Positions 50,419-59,935 are shown, counted from the first letter of the stretch. The stretch is 64,000 nt of DNA from Deltaproteobacteria bacterium (GCA_016713665.1 JADJOR010000002.1:310001-374000), one strand, 5' to 3'. The notes: generated by a model from the sequence alone, not told the origin. Numbers and translations are program-made.

Positions 50419-52614
50419 TCAGGCCTCGGGCGCCCGCCGCACGTCGATCAGGATGCCCGAGAGATGCGACATGCCCGAGAGGGCCTCGATGTGGGCCGGC
50501 CCGTCGCCGGCGAGCAGATTCGAGTTGACGCCCGGATGCGTCTTGGCGTGGGACAGGCCGTCGGCCTTCGCGTGACCCCAGCACTGCGGGATCGCGACGG
50601 TTCTCGGCATCATCTCGTCGGAGACGCGGACGGGAATCCGGATCCGGCCATGGGCCGACTCGACCTCGACGGGCTCGCCGTTCGAGACCCCGATCCGCGC
50701 CGCGTCCTCGGGATGCAGATAGGCGTGATTCGTCGTCTCCCGGACGAGCGGGGCGCTGTTCGACGAGGCCGTGTTCATCCGCTTGATCTGGCGCATGCCG
50801 ATCAGCTTGAGGCGGTCCCGCGTGGTCAGCTCCTCGGCGAAGAGCTGCTCGGCCGTCGCTTCGAAGGCCGCGACGATCGGATCCGGGGCGAGATCGACCT
50901 TCTTGTGAGGGGTCAGCACACGATCCGTGCCGAGGAAGTTGTTGCCCTCGTTCTCGGGCAGGAGCAGGCCGTGGGGATGCTTCTCGGCCATCTCGCGGAT
51001 GCCCGGCAGCCCCGCCTTCTTGAACATGCCGTCGAGGATCTTCTCCGGACCAGGCAGCAGGCGCCCGATCGGTCCGAAATGCAGTCGCGCATAGAGCTTC
51101 GCCGCCGCCGAGGCGAGGCGGTTGCCGAAGAGCGTCACGCCGAGGGCGTCGGCGAGGCGCAGGTAGATCCACCACTCGGGCCGCACGTCGGGCGGTGCCT
51201 CGAGCACCGGATCCGCATAGATGATGTAAGGCGTCGCACACGCCCCGGCGAAGCTCTGCAGCGCGTAGGGGATCTCGGGCCGCTCCATCCAGGTCGTCGC
51301 CGGGAGCACGTAGTGGGCGAGGGAGCCCACCTCGTTGCGGAAGAGATCGATCGTGACGAGCAGCTCGAGGCTCGCGAAGGCCTCGTCGAGGCGGCCGTCG
51401 GGATTGCTGCAGGCGAGCAGCGGATTGCTCGCCTCGACGATCATCGCGCGGATGCGCTTCGGATCGTCCTTCACGTCCGGATTCCCGAGGATGTCGTCGG
51501 CGAGCATGCCGGAGGGCTGGAGACCGGAGACCGTGGGCAGGCCGTCCTCGCGGTCGTAGGAGAGCGCGAGCTCCTTCAGCGCGTCGCCCATGTCGATCAG
51601 GCCCGAGCCGAGCAGCGTCCCGCCCTTGCGGTCGAGGTTGCCGCTGATCGCGTTGATCGACTCGAGCAGCCAGAAGCAGGGCGAGCCGCTGCGCCCCTGG
51701 TTGACGCCGGTCGCCATCGAGAGGGCTCCGCCACGGCCGCTCCGGCTCGCCTCGGAATGGGCGCGGACGAGGTCGCGCAGGGTCGCGGCGGGGACGCCGG
51801 TGACCCGCTCCTGGCGCTCGGGGGTCCAGGCTTCGGCGGATTTCGCGAGGCGCTCGAAGCCGACCATGAATTTCCCGACGCGCTCGCGGTCGACGTGGCC
51901 GTGCTGGATCGTCTCGTTCAGGAAGGCGGCGAGGAAGAAGACGTCGGTGTCGGGGCGGATGAAGACGTGCTCGCCGGCGGCGGCGGTCTCGATCCGGCGC
52001 GGATTGAGGAAGACGACGCGACCGCCGCGCTTGCCGATCTCGGCGAAGCGCTCCTGGGCGCGGGGGAGGTGGTAGAGCGTATTGCCCGAGACGGCGGGGT
52101 TCGCGCCGAGCACGAGCATGAAATGCGTGTGCTCGACGTCGGGATACATGAGGCGCATGGCGGCGCCGTACATCTCGCCGTTCACGCGGAACTTGTTCAT
52201 CGTGTCGCAGGTCCCCGTGCCGTACATGCGACGGGTTCCGATCGCGTTGTAGAGGGCGACCCGGAACATCGGCGAGAGCACGATCGCGCCGCCGGCGGAG
52301 CCCACGAAATGGGCGAGGACCTGCGGGCCATGGCGATCGATCAGGCTCCGCAGCTTCGCGCCGATCTCGGAGATCGCCTGGTCCCAGGAGATGTCGACGA
52401 AGCGGTCGCCGACGCGCTTCTGGGGGTGCAGGACGCGGTCGGGGCTGTGCTGCGTCGCGCCCCAGCGCGTGCCCTTCACGCACGCATAGCCCTGGCTGAC
52501 GACGTGCTTCGGATCGGGGCGGATCGCGACGACCCGGTTCGCCTCGACGTCGACCTCGAGGCCGCAGGTCGCTTCGCAGATGCGGCAGAAGGTGATCCGG
52601 GTCTCGACGGTCAT
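50419..52614 (-). CDS. Molybdopterin-dependent oxidoreductase (DMSO reductase superfamily)
   Basis: A 731-aa bis-MGD oxidoreductase. The start is fixed by the ATGA overlap with the DUF3604 gene. The N-terminal [4Fe-4S] site is Cys10, Cys13, Cys17 and Cys45 (FCRICEATCGLEV, YACVKG). A cysteine in GTGTCDTMNKF (about residue 136) is at the position expected for the molybdenum ligand. MGD-binding segments include MLVLGANPAVSGNTLYHLPR, ATGVNQGRSGSPCFWLLESI and the C-terminal domain RETTNHAYLHPEDAARIGVS and CWGHAKADGLSHA. No Tat signal is visible, so it is cytoplasmic. No electron-transfer subunits are adjacent. Substrate unknown; formate dehydrogenase-like and hydroxylase-like members share this layout. 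Confidence 0.94.
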   Translation of the reverse strand: MTVETRITFCRICEATCGLEVDVEANRVVAIRPDPKHVVSQGYACVKGTRWGATQHSPDRVLHPQKRVGDRFVDISWDQAISEIGAKLRSLIDRHGPQVLAHFVGSAGGAIVLSPMFRVALYNAIGTRRMYGTGTCDTMNKFRVNGEMYGAAMRLMYPDVEHTHFMLVLGANPAVSGNTLYHLPRAQERFAEIGKRGGRVVFLNPRRIETAAAGEHVFIRPDTDVFFLAAFLNETIQHGHVDRERVGKFMVGFERLAKSAEAWTPERQERVTGVPAATLRDLVRAHSEASRSGRGGALSMATGVNQGRSGSPCFWLLESINAISGNLDRKGGTLLGSGLIDMGDALKELALSYDREDGLPTVSGLQPSGMLADDILGNPDVKDDPKRIRAMIVEASNPLLACSNPDGRLDEAFASLELLVTIDLFRNEVGSLAHYVLPATTWMERPEIPYALQSFAGACATPYIIYADPVLEAPPDVRPEWWIYLRLADALGVTLFGNRLASAAAKLYARLHFGPIGRLLPGPEKILDGMFKKAGLPGIREMAEKHPHGLLLPENEGNNFLGTDRVLTPHKKVDLAPDPIVAAFEATAEQLFAEELTTRDRLKLIGMRQIKRMNTASSNSAPLVRETTNHAYLHPEDAARIGVSNGEPVEVESAHGRIRIPVRVSDEMMPRTVAIPQCWGHAKADGLSHAKTHPGVNSNLLAGDGPAHIEALSGMSHLSGILIDVRRAPEA

Positions 52615-54686
52615 GAGGGGCTCCCTGCGCGGGCTGCGCTGCGGACCCAGATCGGCGAGGTCCAGGCCCGCTCCTGCTGGATCGGGGACATGCGCTCGTG
52701 GCGGCAGCCTTCGGGGCGCTCGCTCGCCGGGAGCGCGTTGCATTGCCAGGCGGAATAGCGACAGCTCGGATTCTCGACGACCCGCGCATAATACACCGCA
52801 CCGAGCTCGGGATCGTAGGCCGGATCGCGCCAGACCCCGCAGAGCTCCCGCGCCCCGACCCCCGACGGCTCGCAGGTCGCCGGATCGACCGAGGCCCCGT
52901 TCGGCCCGCCCGCCACGTCGACGACCTCTTCGTGGAGCCCGCCTTCGTCGTCGACCCAGCCCTTGATGATCTGGATGCGCTGCAGATCGCCCCCCGGCGC
53001 GCCCTCCGTCCCGGGATCCGCCGTTGCGAAGGCCGCGAAGACGGGGTTCGCGGCCCGTGTCCCGAGCACGAGATCGCCGCCCATCGGAACCCCTGCGGCG
53101 TCGGCGAGCTCGAGCCGGTCGGGCCGTTCGCAGAGATCCCCCGGCAGCTCGGCCGCCGCGAAGAAGCGCGGCTCGATGCGCGGTCCGCTCGTCCCGAAGA
53201 CCTCGCGACGGCGCAGGGCCTCGAAGACCGCCTCGCGCGAGTTCTCCTCGGAATAGACCCCGGCGAGCCCGCCCGGGCCGTTCGCCATGTTGCCCATCAG
53301 GCCGGGCTCCTCCGAGAGCATCCGGTTCGGATCCGCGTCGGCGATGCCCAGATGGCCGGGCCAGGTCTTCTCGGCGACGCCGCCGGCGAGGCCGTTGTGG
53401 GTGTCGGTGCTCCCGATCATCCCGAGCTTGAACGGGTTCACGCCGATCCGGCGCTCCTCGGCGAGACCCTCGGTCAGCACGTAGCGCACGTAGCTGCGAT
53501 GGCTCAGGCAGGAAGGCCCGAGGCGCACACGCCAATCGTCGAGCACCTCGCCGCATGCGCCGGGCTCTTCGCCGTCCTTCCAGGTCGCCTGCTCGAACTT
53601 CTCGAAGCCACACAGCTCGTCGGCGTTTCCGAGCACCCCCGCCATCTCGGGCCGGCACTCCGAATCGCCCTTGTGCTGCATCACTTCGACGACGGGCTCG
53701 AGGCGCGCGCGCAGCTTCGCGCGATCGCGCTCCGCGGCGCGGCCGTTGGCGGTGGCGTAGTCGACCGGGAACATGCGGCCGTTGCTGATGTTCGAGTTGT
53801 GGGGGATCGCGAGCACGTCGCAGCCCGGCTCTCCGTCGAGGCAGATCGAGCGCAGGAGCTCCCAGAGCGTCCACTCGCGCGGGGCGTCGAGGTAGCTGAT
53901 GGGGCGTGTGGGGACGAGGTTGGTCTTGAAGATCACGTTGCGGTGGAGATTCGAGCCGAGGCGGTGGCTGCTGTACTCCCAGCCGATGAAGGTCGTGCGC
54001 GCGCAGGCGGCGCTCGTGTCGTTCCAGCGCTCGGCGGCGGCGAGGATCTCCTGCCAGGCGCCGAGCATCGCGCGATCGCAGCGCTCGCCGTCCTCGCCGC
54101 AGACCCCCGCCTCCCGCGACGGCCAGGGCGTCATGATCGTGAACGAGTGAGGATTGTCCGCGGGCACCGTCGAGGCGCGTAGCGCGACGCAGGGCTCGCG
54201 GTCGTAGACCTCCGATTCAGGGTCCCGGCACAGCGCGAGCTCGCCGAGGAACTCCGAGTGGTCCGTCACGGCGGCGAAGTCGAGGGGCCGGTCGATGCGG
54301 ACCTCGCGCGTCCCCCGACCCGCCGCGTCGTTGGGCGGCAGCCGGGTCGGCTCGCCGAAGGCATAGCCGTAGGCGTCCGAAGGCCGGACCTCGACGTCGT
54401 AGTTCCAGGCGTCACTCGAGAGCGTGGTATGGACGTGGAGGTCGCCGAATAGCGCGCGGCGCAGCGGCGTCTGCTCGGCGCATGGCTCGCGCGGATCGGT
54501 CGTTCCGGCCCGCGCGAGCGCAAACCCGCTCGCATCCCGCGATTCGGCCTCGCATCCGGCCATGACCGGGAGCACGCCGAGGAGCAGGCCGAAAAGCACG
54601 GTGTGGAGCGGGGCGAAGACAGGAGAGGGGAACGGGCGGCGCCGGGCGGCGCGGCGAGCCTCGATCGAACGAAGAATTCTCTTCAT
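52611..54686 (-). CDS. DUF3604 (PHP-like) lipoprotein
   Basis: A 691-aa exported protein of the DUF3604 family. The signal peptide ends in a lipobox (LLLGVLPVMAGC, Cys45) after about 25 basic residues. Metal-binding positions resemble PHP phosphoesterases: LFGDLHVHTTLSSDAW (HxH), FAAVTDHSEF, AIPHNSNISNG and MIGSTDTHNGLAGG. Cysteine-rich loops suggest periplasmic disulfides. The C-terminal region contains GTSGPRIEPRFFAAAELPGD and QIIKGWVDDEGGLHE, both typical. Enzymatic function of the family is not established. It is the first gene of a pair with the molybdopterin enzyme (ATGA overlap at 52611-52614) and is divergent from the CoA-transferase at 54766. Confidence 0.92.
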   Translation of the reverse strand: MKRILRSIEARRAARRRPFPSPVFAPLHTVLFGLLLGVLPVMAGCEAESRDASGFALARAGTTDPREPCAEQTPLRRALFGDLHVHTTLSSDAWNYDVEVRPSDAYGYAFGEPTRLPPNDAAGRGTREVRIDRPLDFAAVTDHSEFLGELALCRDPESEVYDREPCVALRASTVPADNPHSFTIMTPWPSREAGVCGEDGERCDRAMLGAWQEILAAAERWNDTSAACARTTFIGWEYSSHRLGSNLHRNVIFKTNLVPTRPISYLDAPREWTLWELLRSICLDGEPGCDVLAIPHNSNISNGRMFPVDYATANGRAAERDRAKLRARLEPVVEVMQHKGDSECRPEMAGVLGNADELCGFEKFEQATWKDGEEPGACGEVLDDWRVRLGPSCLSHRSYVRYVLTEGLAEERRIGVNPFKLGMIGSTDTHNGLAGGVAEKTWPGHLGIADADPNRMLSEEPGLMGNMANGPGGLAGVYSEENSREAVFEALRRREVFGTSGPRIEPRFFAAAELPGDLCERPDRLELADAAGVPMGGDLVLGTRAANPVFAAFATADPGTEGAPGGDLQRIQIIKGWVDDEGGLHEEVVDVAGGPNGASVDPATCEPSGVGARELCGVWRDPAYDPELGAVYYARVVENPSCRYSAWQCNALPASERPEGCRHERMSPIQQERAWTSPIWVRSAARAGSPS

Positions 54687-54765
54687 CCGCGCGATTCTAT
54701 CCCCCGCGATGCGAGAGGCGCTAGCTTCCGTAGACGGTATCGGCCGAAGCTCGGAGGGATACGTG

Positions 54766-55971
54766 ATGACGCTCCCGCTCGCAGGAATCCGGGTCGTCGA
54801 GATCGCGAGCTACGTCGCGGTGCCGGCGGCCGGCGCGCTGCTCGCGGATCTCGGCGCGGAGGTCGTCAAGGTCGAGGTGCCGTGGGGCGAGATCTTCCGG
54901 CACGCGCGGCCGAAGCTCGCGGGCTACGAGAACGACTTTCCGGCTGGCCCGCCCTTCCAGATGGACAATCGCGGCAAGCGCTCGGTCGCGCTCGATCTCG
55001 CGCTGCCCCAGGCGCGGGAGGCGCTCGCGAAGGTCATCGATCGCGCGGACGTGCTGATCACGAACGTGCTCCCCGAGCGCCTCGCCCGATATCGTCTCGA
55101 TCCCGATCGCCTGCGCGCCGAGCGCCCCGCGCTGATCGTCGGTCGCGTCTCCGGCTACGGCGCCGACGGCCCCCGCGCCGACGATCCCGCCTTCGACTAC
55201 ACCGCTTTCTGGGCGCTCTCGGGCCTGATGGACAGCATGCGCGATCCGGCGGCCCCGCCGGCCTGGATGCGCCCCGGTGTCGGCGACCACGCGGCCTCGC
55301 TCGCGCTCGTGACGGGGATCCTCGCCGCGCTGCGCACGCGCGACGCGACGGGCGCGGGCCAGGTCGTCGACGTCACGCTCCAGCAGATCGGCTACTACAT
55401 CAACGGCCACGACACGGCCTATGCGCTGGCGACCGACGAGCTGCCGCCCCGCCACGATCGCCGGGCGCCGCGCAACCCGCTCTGGAACCACTATCCCTGT
55501 CGCGGCGATCGCTGGCTCTTTCTCGTGATGATCGATTCGGATCGCTATTGGCCGGCGCTCTGTCGCGCGCTCGACCGCGAGGCGCTCGCGAGCGATCCGC
55601 GCTTCGTCGACGCGAGCGCGCGCTTCCGGCATGCAGGGGAGCTCGTCGCGCTGCTCGACGGTCTGTTCGGCGAGCGCTCGCTCGAGGACTGGGGGGAGGT
55701 CCTGTCCAGGGAGCGCCTGATCTGGGCCCCCATGAGGACGCTCCACGAGGCGATCCGCGACGAGAACGCCGAGTCGACCGGCTGCTTTGCGACGGTGGAA
55801 CATCCGCAGCTCGGGCGCTTTCGAACCGTCGCGCCTCCGCTCAAGCTCTCGGCGCATCCGATGCCCGGGACGGCGATCGCGCCGGCGCTCTCGGCGGATA
55901 CGGGGGCCGTGCTGCGGGAGGCCGGAGTCGACGAGGAGCTGGTGGCGCTGCTCGTCGCGGTGGCGAGCTGA
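54766..55971 (+). CDS. CaiB/BaiF-type (class III) CoA-transferase
   Basis: A 401-aa class III CoA-transferase, moving CoA between acids through an aspartyl-CoA intermediate. GGAGGG at 54752-54757 supports ATG 54766; the frame open to 54424 lies over the divergent gene. Signature parts are LAGIRVVEIASYVAVPAAGA, LADLGAEVVKVEVPWG, NRGKRSVALDL, RVSGYGADGPRADDPAFDYT and the catalytic aspartate in RPGVGDHAASLALVTG. The C-terminal QLGRFRTVAPPLKLSAHPMP is also typical. It is followed by a SIMPL protein and a second CoA-transferase that lacks the aspartate. Confidence 0.94.
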   Translation: MTLPLAGIRVVEIASYVAVPAAGALLADLGAEVVKVEVPWGEIFRHARPKLAGYENDFPAGPPFQMDNRGKRSVALDLALPQAREALAKVIDRADVLITNVLPERLARYRLDPDRLRAERPALIVGRVSGYGADGPRADDPAFDYTAFWALSGLMDSMRDPAAPPAWMRPGVGDHAASLALVTGILAALRTRDATGAGQVVDVTLQQIGYYINGHDTAYALATDELPPRHDRRAPRNPLWNHYPCRGDRWLFLVMIDSDRYWPALCRALDREALASDPRFVDASARFRHAGELVALLDGLFGERSLEDWGEVLSRERLIWAPMRTLHEAIRDENAESTGCFATVEHPQLGRFRTVAPPLKLSAHPMPGTAIAPALSADTGAVLREAGVDEELVALLVAVAS

Positions 55972-56003
55972 CGCGCGAAGAGAAGCAGAAGAAGAGGAGA
56001 ACG

Positions 56004-56756
56004 ATGGGGTTGCGCAATTCGGTGCGGGACGGGAAGGGCTGGAGGTCGGTCGCGACGGGGATGTCGGGAATTGCGGGGGTGCTCGCCCTGGCGGGGCCCT
56101 TGCTTCTGGCGCCTCCGGCGCGCGCGGACGCGACGCCGGATCCGCGCAATCGGGCCTCGTTCCAGGTCGTGGTGACTCGGGAGGTCCAGAACGACTGGGC
56201 GACGGCGCGGCTCTCGGCGACGGCGGAGGGCAAGGAGCCGGCGCAGGTCGCGAGCGAGGTCAACGGGCGGATCGAGCGCGCGCTCGCCCGGGCGAAGAAG
56301 GAGAAGGGGATCGAGGTCGAGAGCGGCGGCTATACGACCCAGCCCGTCTACGACGCGAATCGCATCGTGCGCTGGCAGGCCTGGCAGGAGATCCGCCTCG
56401 CCTCGGCGGACGTCGACCGATTGTCGAAGCTGATCGGCGTGCTGCAGGAGGAGCAGCTCCTGCTCTCGGGGATCGAGTTCTCCGTCAAGCGGGAGACCCG
56501 CGAAGCGCTCCAGGACGAGCTGACCCTCGAGGCCCTGCGGAAGTTCCGGGCGCGCGCCGACCTCGTGACGAAGGGCATGGCGGGGGGTGGCTGGTCGCTG
56601 ATCGCACTCTCCGTCGGGCAGGGCGGGGGGCAGCCCTACTACCGCGCCATGCGGGCCGAGGCCGACATGGCCATGAAGACGGCCGCGGCGCCGGCCTTCG
56701 AGGCCGGCAAGAGCGAGCTCTCGGTCACCGTCGACGGGACCATCGAGCTCGACTAG
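56004..56756 (+). CDS. SIMPL (DUF541) domain exported protein
   Basis: A 250-aa protein; GAGGAGA lies 5 bases before ATG 56004. A signal peptide (GVLALAGPLLLAPPARADA) is followed by a SIMPL domain: FQVVVTREVQNDWATARLSA, AQVASEVNGRIERALARAKK, GIEVESGGYTTQPVYD, WQAWQEIRLASADVDRLSKL, GIEFSVKRETREALQDEL and ELSVTVDGTIELD at the end. Bacterial SIMPL proteins are periplasmic, some forming oligomeric cages; their role is poorly defined. It starts 32 bp after the CoA-transferase stop, so both are probably on one transcript although no functional link is known. Confidence 0.9.
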   Translation: MGLRNSVRDGKGWRSVATGMSGIAGVLALAGPLLLAPPARADATPDPRNRASFQVVVTREVQNDWATARLSATAEGKEPAQVASEVNGRIERALARAKKEKGIEVESGGYTTQPVYDANRIVRWQAWQEIRLASADVDRLSKLIGVLQEEQLLLSGIEFSVKRETREALQDELTLEALRKFRARADLVTKGMAGGGWSLIALSVGQGGGQPYYRAMRAEADMAMKTAAAPAFEAGKSELSVTVDGTIELD

Positions 56757-56981
56757 CCGCGGAGGCGGGTCGGTCCCGGCCGGGCCGGAACCGGTCGGCC
56801 CGGCACGGGCGCGCGGCGGAGCAGGCGCCGGGGAACGGTGCCAAGGGCCGGCGGAGCCGTTAGAGTCCAGGGCCGCGCTGGGCCCGGTTCCCCAGCCTCG
56901 ACCCCCTGGCCTCCCCTGCAGGTCGACCCCTGTCGGGAGGTCGGGACAACTGCCAGTCCGGCAACCAGGAAATCAAGCAGC

Positions 56982-58217
56982 ATGAGCAAACCCTCCGGCC
57001 TCCTCTCCGGTGTGCGCGTGATCGAGTCGAGCCTCCTCGGCCCCGGCTTCGTCGCGACCTTCCTCTCCGATCTCGGCGCCGACGTCATCAAGGTCGAGCC
57101 GCCCTCCGGCGACTACATCCGCCAGATGACGTGGCCCATCGTGAACGGCGTCTCGCTGCTCCATCTGCATACGCATCGAGGCAAGAAGAGCGTCTGCCTG
57201 AACCTGAAGTCGCCGGAGGGGATCCAGCTCTACAAGGATCTCGTCGCGACCGCCGACGTCGTCGTCGAAGCGATGCGACCGGGGGCCCTCGACAAGCTCG
57301 GCATCGGCTTCAAGGACCTCAAGAAGGTCAACCCGAAGATCGTCTTCTGCACCATCTCGGGCTACGGCGCGACCGGTCCCTACAAGGACCTGCCGAGCCA
57401 CGGCATCGCCTTCGATACCTGGTCGGGCATCGTGCAGCCGATGGAGGACGACCAGGGCTTCAAGCGGATCCCGCCGATGCTGCCCAACGTCGGCATCAAC
57501 GTCGGCCCGATGGTCGGCGCGATCGCCGTGCTCGCGGGCGTCATCAAGGCGCGCGAGACCGGCGAGGGCTGCGAGATGGAGCTCGCCCAATCCGACGCCT
57601 CGGCCTACATGGACTGGTATCGGATCGAGACGGAGCGCGCGTATCTGCGGCCGCAGAGCGAGGTGACCGGCAATCCGTCGGACAACTACGAACGGCGCCC
57701 GCCGGGGCTCGGCGGCATGTGGGGCGGCGTCCGCTACCAGATCTACGAAGCGAAGGACGGCCACATCCTCTTCATGGCCAGCGAGCAGGCCTTCTGGAAG
57801 AACTTCTGCGCCGGCATCGGTCGCATGGATCTCTTCGAGAAGTGGCCGGGCTCGAAGTATGCCGACCATGCGCGCAACAACCTCGAGCTGCAGGCCATCC
57901 TCCGGGACATCTACAAGACCCGGACGGTCGCCGAGTGGATCGCCTTCGCGAACGAGCACAACACGACGATCGCGCCCTGCAATACCCAGGCATCGCTGGC
58001 CGACGATCCCCAGTTCAGGGTCCGCATGGGCTTCTACCCCGCGGACAAGGTCGGGGCGGAGCAGATGCCGCTGCCGGTCTACGTGAACGGGTCGCTGCCG
58101 CCCTGTCCGACGATGGCGCCGGAAGTCGGCGAGCATACCGACGAGGTCCTCTCGCGCGTGCTCGGCAAGAGCGCGGCCGAGCTCGAGAAGCTCCGCAAGG
58201 GCGGCGTCTTCGGCTGA
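56982..58217 (+). CDS. CaiB/BaiF-family protein lacking the catalytic aspartate
   Basis: A 411-aa class III CoA-transferase homologue. ATG 56982 starts MSKPSGLLSGVRVIESSLLG; ACCAGGAAATC upstream gives a weak ribosome-binding site. It keeps LSDLGADVIKVEPPSGDYIR, HRGKKSVCLNLKSPEG, CTISGYGATGPYKDLPSHGI and MEDDQGF. Where the neighbour at 54766 reads GVGDHAAS, this protein reads VGINVGPMVGAIAVLAG, so the nucleophilic aspartate appears to be replaced by Ile/Asn (alignment by eye). It may be a catalytically different or inactive member, or work as a partner subunit. A 225-bp gap with TAGAGT at 56861-56866 separates it from the SIMPL gene. Confidence 0.9.
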   Translation: MSKPSGLLSGVRVIESSLLGPGFVATFLSDLGADVIKVEPPSGDYIRQMTWPIVNGVSLLHLHTHRGKKSVCLNLKSPEGIQLYKDLVATADVVVEAMRPGALDKLGIGFKDLKKVNPKIVFCTISGYGATGPYKDLPSHGIAFDTWSGIVQPMEDDQGFKRIPPMLPNVGINVGPMVGAIAVLAGVIKARETGEGCEMELAQSDASAYMDWYRIETERAYLRPQSEVTGNPSDNYERRPPGLGGMWGGVRYQIYEAKDGHILFMASEQAFWKNFCAGIGRMDLFEKWPGSKYADHARNNLELQAILRDIYKTRTVAEWIAFANEHNTTIAPCNTQASLADDPQFRVRMGFYPADKVGAEQMPLPVYVNGSLPPCPTMAPEVGEHTDEVLSRVLGKSAAELEKLRKGGVFG

Positions 58218-58449
58218 GACGGGCTGATCGGACGGGCCGATCCCATGGCCCGATCCGACCGGCCGAGCCGAAGGACGGTTCGAAAGGGCCGACCCGCTTC
58301 CCGCTGGTCGGCCCTCGTACTTCGCGCCATGCTCGGGACCGGGTCAGGCTCGGCACACCGCGTTCGTCGAGCGTCCTCGGGCAGGGCGCACGGGACAGGC
58401 GGGCATGCCGCGTCCGTCGGTGCCCCCGGCGAGCGCCCGCGGAGGATCC

Positions 58450-59340
58450 ATGTCCCGGACCGAGCCGATTCTCGACGTTCGCCGACTCTCGGGCTCCCTC
58501 GGCGCAGAGGTGCGCGGGCTCCCGCTCGCGAAGGCCGGGCCGGGCGATGCGGACCGCTTGAAGGCGCTCCTGCTCGAGCATCTCGTGCTCTTCTTCCCCG
58601 ACCAGCACCTCTCGCCCGACGAGCACATCGCCTTCGGCCGGCTCTTCGGCCAGCTCGAATCCCATCCGAACCTCGCGCTCGCGGGCGAGCGCCCCGAGTT
58701 CTTCGAGCTGCGCGCCGTCGACGGCGCGGGGGCGGTCGCCGACGAGTGGCATAGCGACCTGACCTGTCAGTCGAGCCCCTCCCAGCTCGCGATCCTGCAG
58801 ATGAAGAAATGCCCGGCGGTCGGCGGCGACACGCTGTGGGCCAGCATGTACAAGGCCTTCGAGGCGCTCTCGCCGCCGATGCAGGCCTTCTGCGAAGGGC
58901 TGACCGCGCTCCACGACGCGAGCGCCCACGGCCATCCCGAGCGCAAGGCGATCCATCCCGTCGTCCGCGTCCACCCCGAGACCGGCCGCAAATCGCTCTT
59001 CGTGAACCACCACTTCACGCGCCGCATCGTCGAGCTGTCCCAGGACGAGAGCGACATGCTGCTCGCCCACCTGCGCCACTGGGTGGCGAGCCCGCGCTTC
59101 ACCGTCCGCTACCACTGGAGCGAGGGCACGCTCGCCTTCTGGGACAACCGCTGCACGCAGCACCACGTGCTCGACGACTTCGAGGGGGAGCGCGTGATCC
59201 AGCGCGTCACCGTCATGGGGGATGCCCCGAAGCCGGCGGTGCCCCAGCGCTACGCGGCCTTCAAGGACGCGTTCAGCGCCGGGAGCTGGCGGGACCTTCC
59301 GCTCTGGAATTTCCTGAAGGAAGGCAAGCGCGCGGGCTGA
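58450..59340 (+). CDS. TauD/TfdA-family Fe(II)/2-oxoglutarate dioxygenase
   Basis: A 296-aa non-heme iron dioxygenase coupling 2-oxoglutarate decarboxylation to substrate hydroxylation. GGAGGATCC directly before ATG 58450 fixes the start. The N-terminal LDVRRLSGSLGAEVRGLPLA and LLLEHLVLFFPDQHLSPDEH are characteristic. The iron triad is HxD in ADEWHSDLT and the distal His in RCTQHHVLDDF, with the 2-oxoglutarate arginine in RVIQRVTVMG. Members act on taurine, 2,4-D, alkyl sulfates or other acids; the substrate here is not identifiable. It follows the CoA-transferase-like gene in the same direction. Confidence 0.93.
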   Translation: MSRTEPILDVRRLSGSLGAEVRGLPLAKAGPGDADRLKALLLEHLVLFFPDQHLSPDEHIAFGRLFGQLESHPNLALAGERPEFFELRAVDGAGAVADEWHSDLTCQSSPSQLAILQMKKCPAVGGDTLWASMYKAFEALSPPMQAFCEGLTALHDASAHGHPERKAIHPVVRVHPETGRKSLFVNHHFTRRIVELSQDESDMLLAHLRHWVASPRFTVRYHWSEGTLAFWDNRCTQHHVLDDFEGERVIQRVTVMGDAPKPAVPQRYAAFKDAFSAGSWRDLPLWNFLKEGKRAG

Positions 59341-59425
59341 AATCTGGGGCATCGTCCCGTTCTCGCCGGGCCGACCGTCCACGGCGCTACCCGGCGCAAC
59401 CCCCACGATCCAGATCGGAGCTTCC

Positions 59426-59935
59426 ATGTCCCTCTCCATGCACGCCGCGAGCGTCCCCGTCTTCTCGAAGTATTCGAAGAACATGCTGGCCTGGCTCGAC
59501 AAGGCCGAGGCCCACGCGAAGGCCCGGAAATTCGACGTCGACAATTTCGTCGGCATGCGGCTCGCGCCCGACATGCTCCCCTTCGCGCGCCAGATCCAGA
59601 TCGCGAGCGACGCGGCGAAGGGCGCCGTCGCGCGCCTCGCCGGCGACGAGCCGCCGAAATGGGCCGACGACGAGAAGACCTTCGGCGAGCTCCGCGCGCG
59701 CATCCAGAAGACGATCGACTACGTCGAGTCGATCCCGGCCCACCGCCTCGAGGGCTCCGACAAGCGCGACATCGTGATGCCCGCCGGCCCCGATCGCACG
59801 CTGCGCATGACGGGCGAGGCGTTCCTCGAGAGCTTCTCGATCCCGAACTTCTTCTTCCACGTGACGATGGCCTACGCGCTGCTGCGCCACGGCGGGGTCG
59901 AGCTCGGCAAGGGCGACTATCTGGGCGGGCTCTAG
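59426..59935 (+). CDS. DUF1993 family protein
   Basis: A 169-aa soluble, mostly helical protein. GGAG at 59417-59420 supports ATG 59426. The text matches DUF1993: VPVFSKYSKNMLAWLDKAEA, FVGMRLAPDMLPFARQIQIA, RIQKTIDYVESIPAHRLEG and the terminal FFFHVTMAYALLRHGGVELG then GDYLGGL. The family has a DinB-like four-helix fold with conserved histidines; the biochemical role is unknown. It lies between the dioxygenase (85 bp) and the MMPL transporter (66 bp) in the same direction. Confidence 0.9.
   Translation: MSLSMHAASVPVFSKYSKNMLAWLDKAEAHAKARKFDVDNFVGMRLAPDMLPFARQIQIASDAAKGAVARLAGDEPPKWADDEKTFGELRARIQKTIDYVESIPAHRLEGSDKRDIVMPAGPDRTLRMTGEAFLESFSIPNFFFHVTMAYALLRHGGVELGKGDYLGGL

Noticed and set aside
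50464..52758. 764-codon plus-strand frame opposite the molybdopterin enzyme
   Set aside because: Antisense shadow rich in Arg, Asp, Gly and His with no domain signal.
53024..53431. Plus-strand 135-codon frame within DUF3604
   Set aside because: Arg/Pro/Ala-rich shadow of the minus-strand DUF3604 gene.
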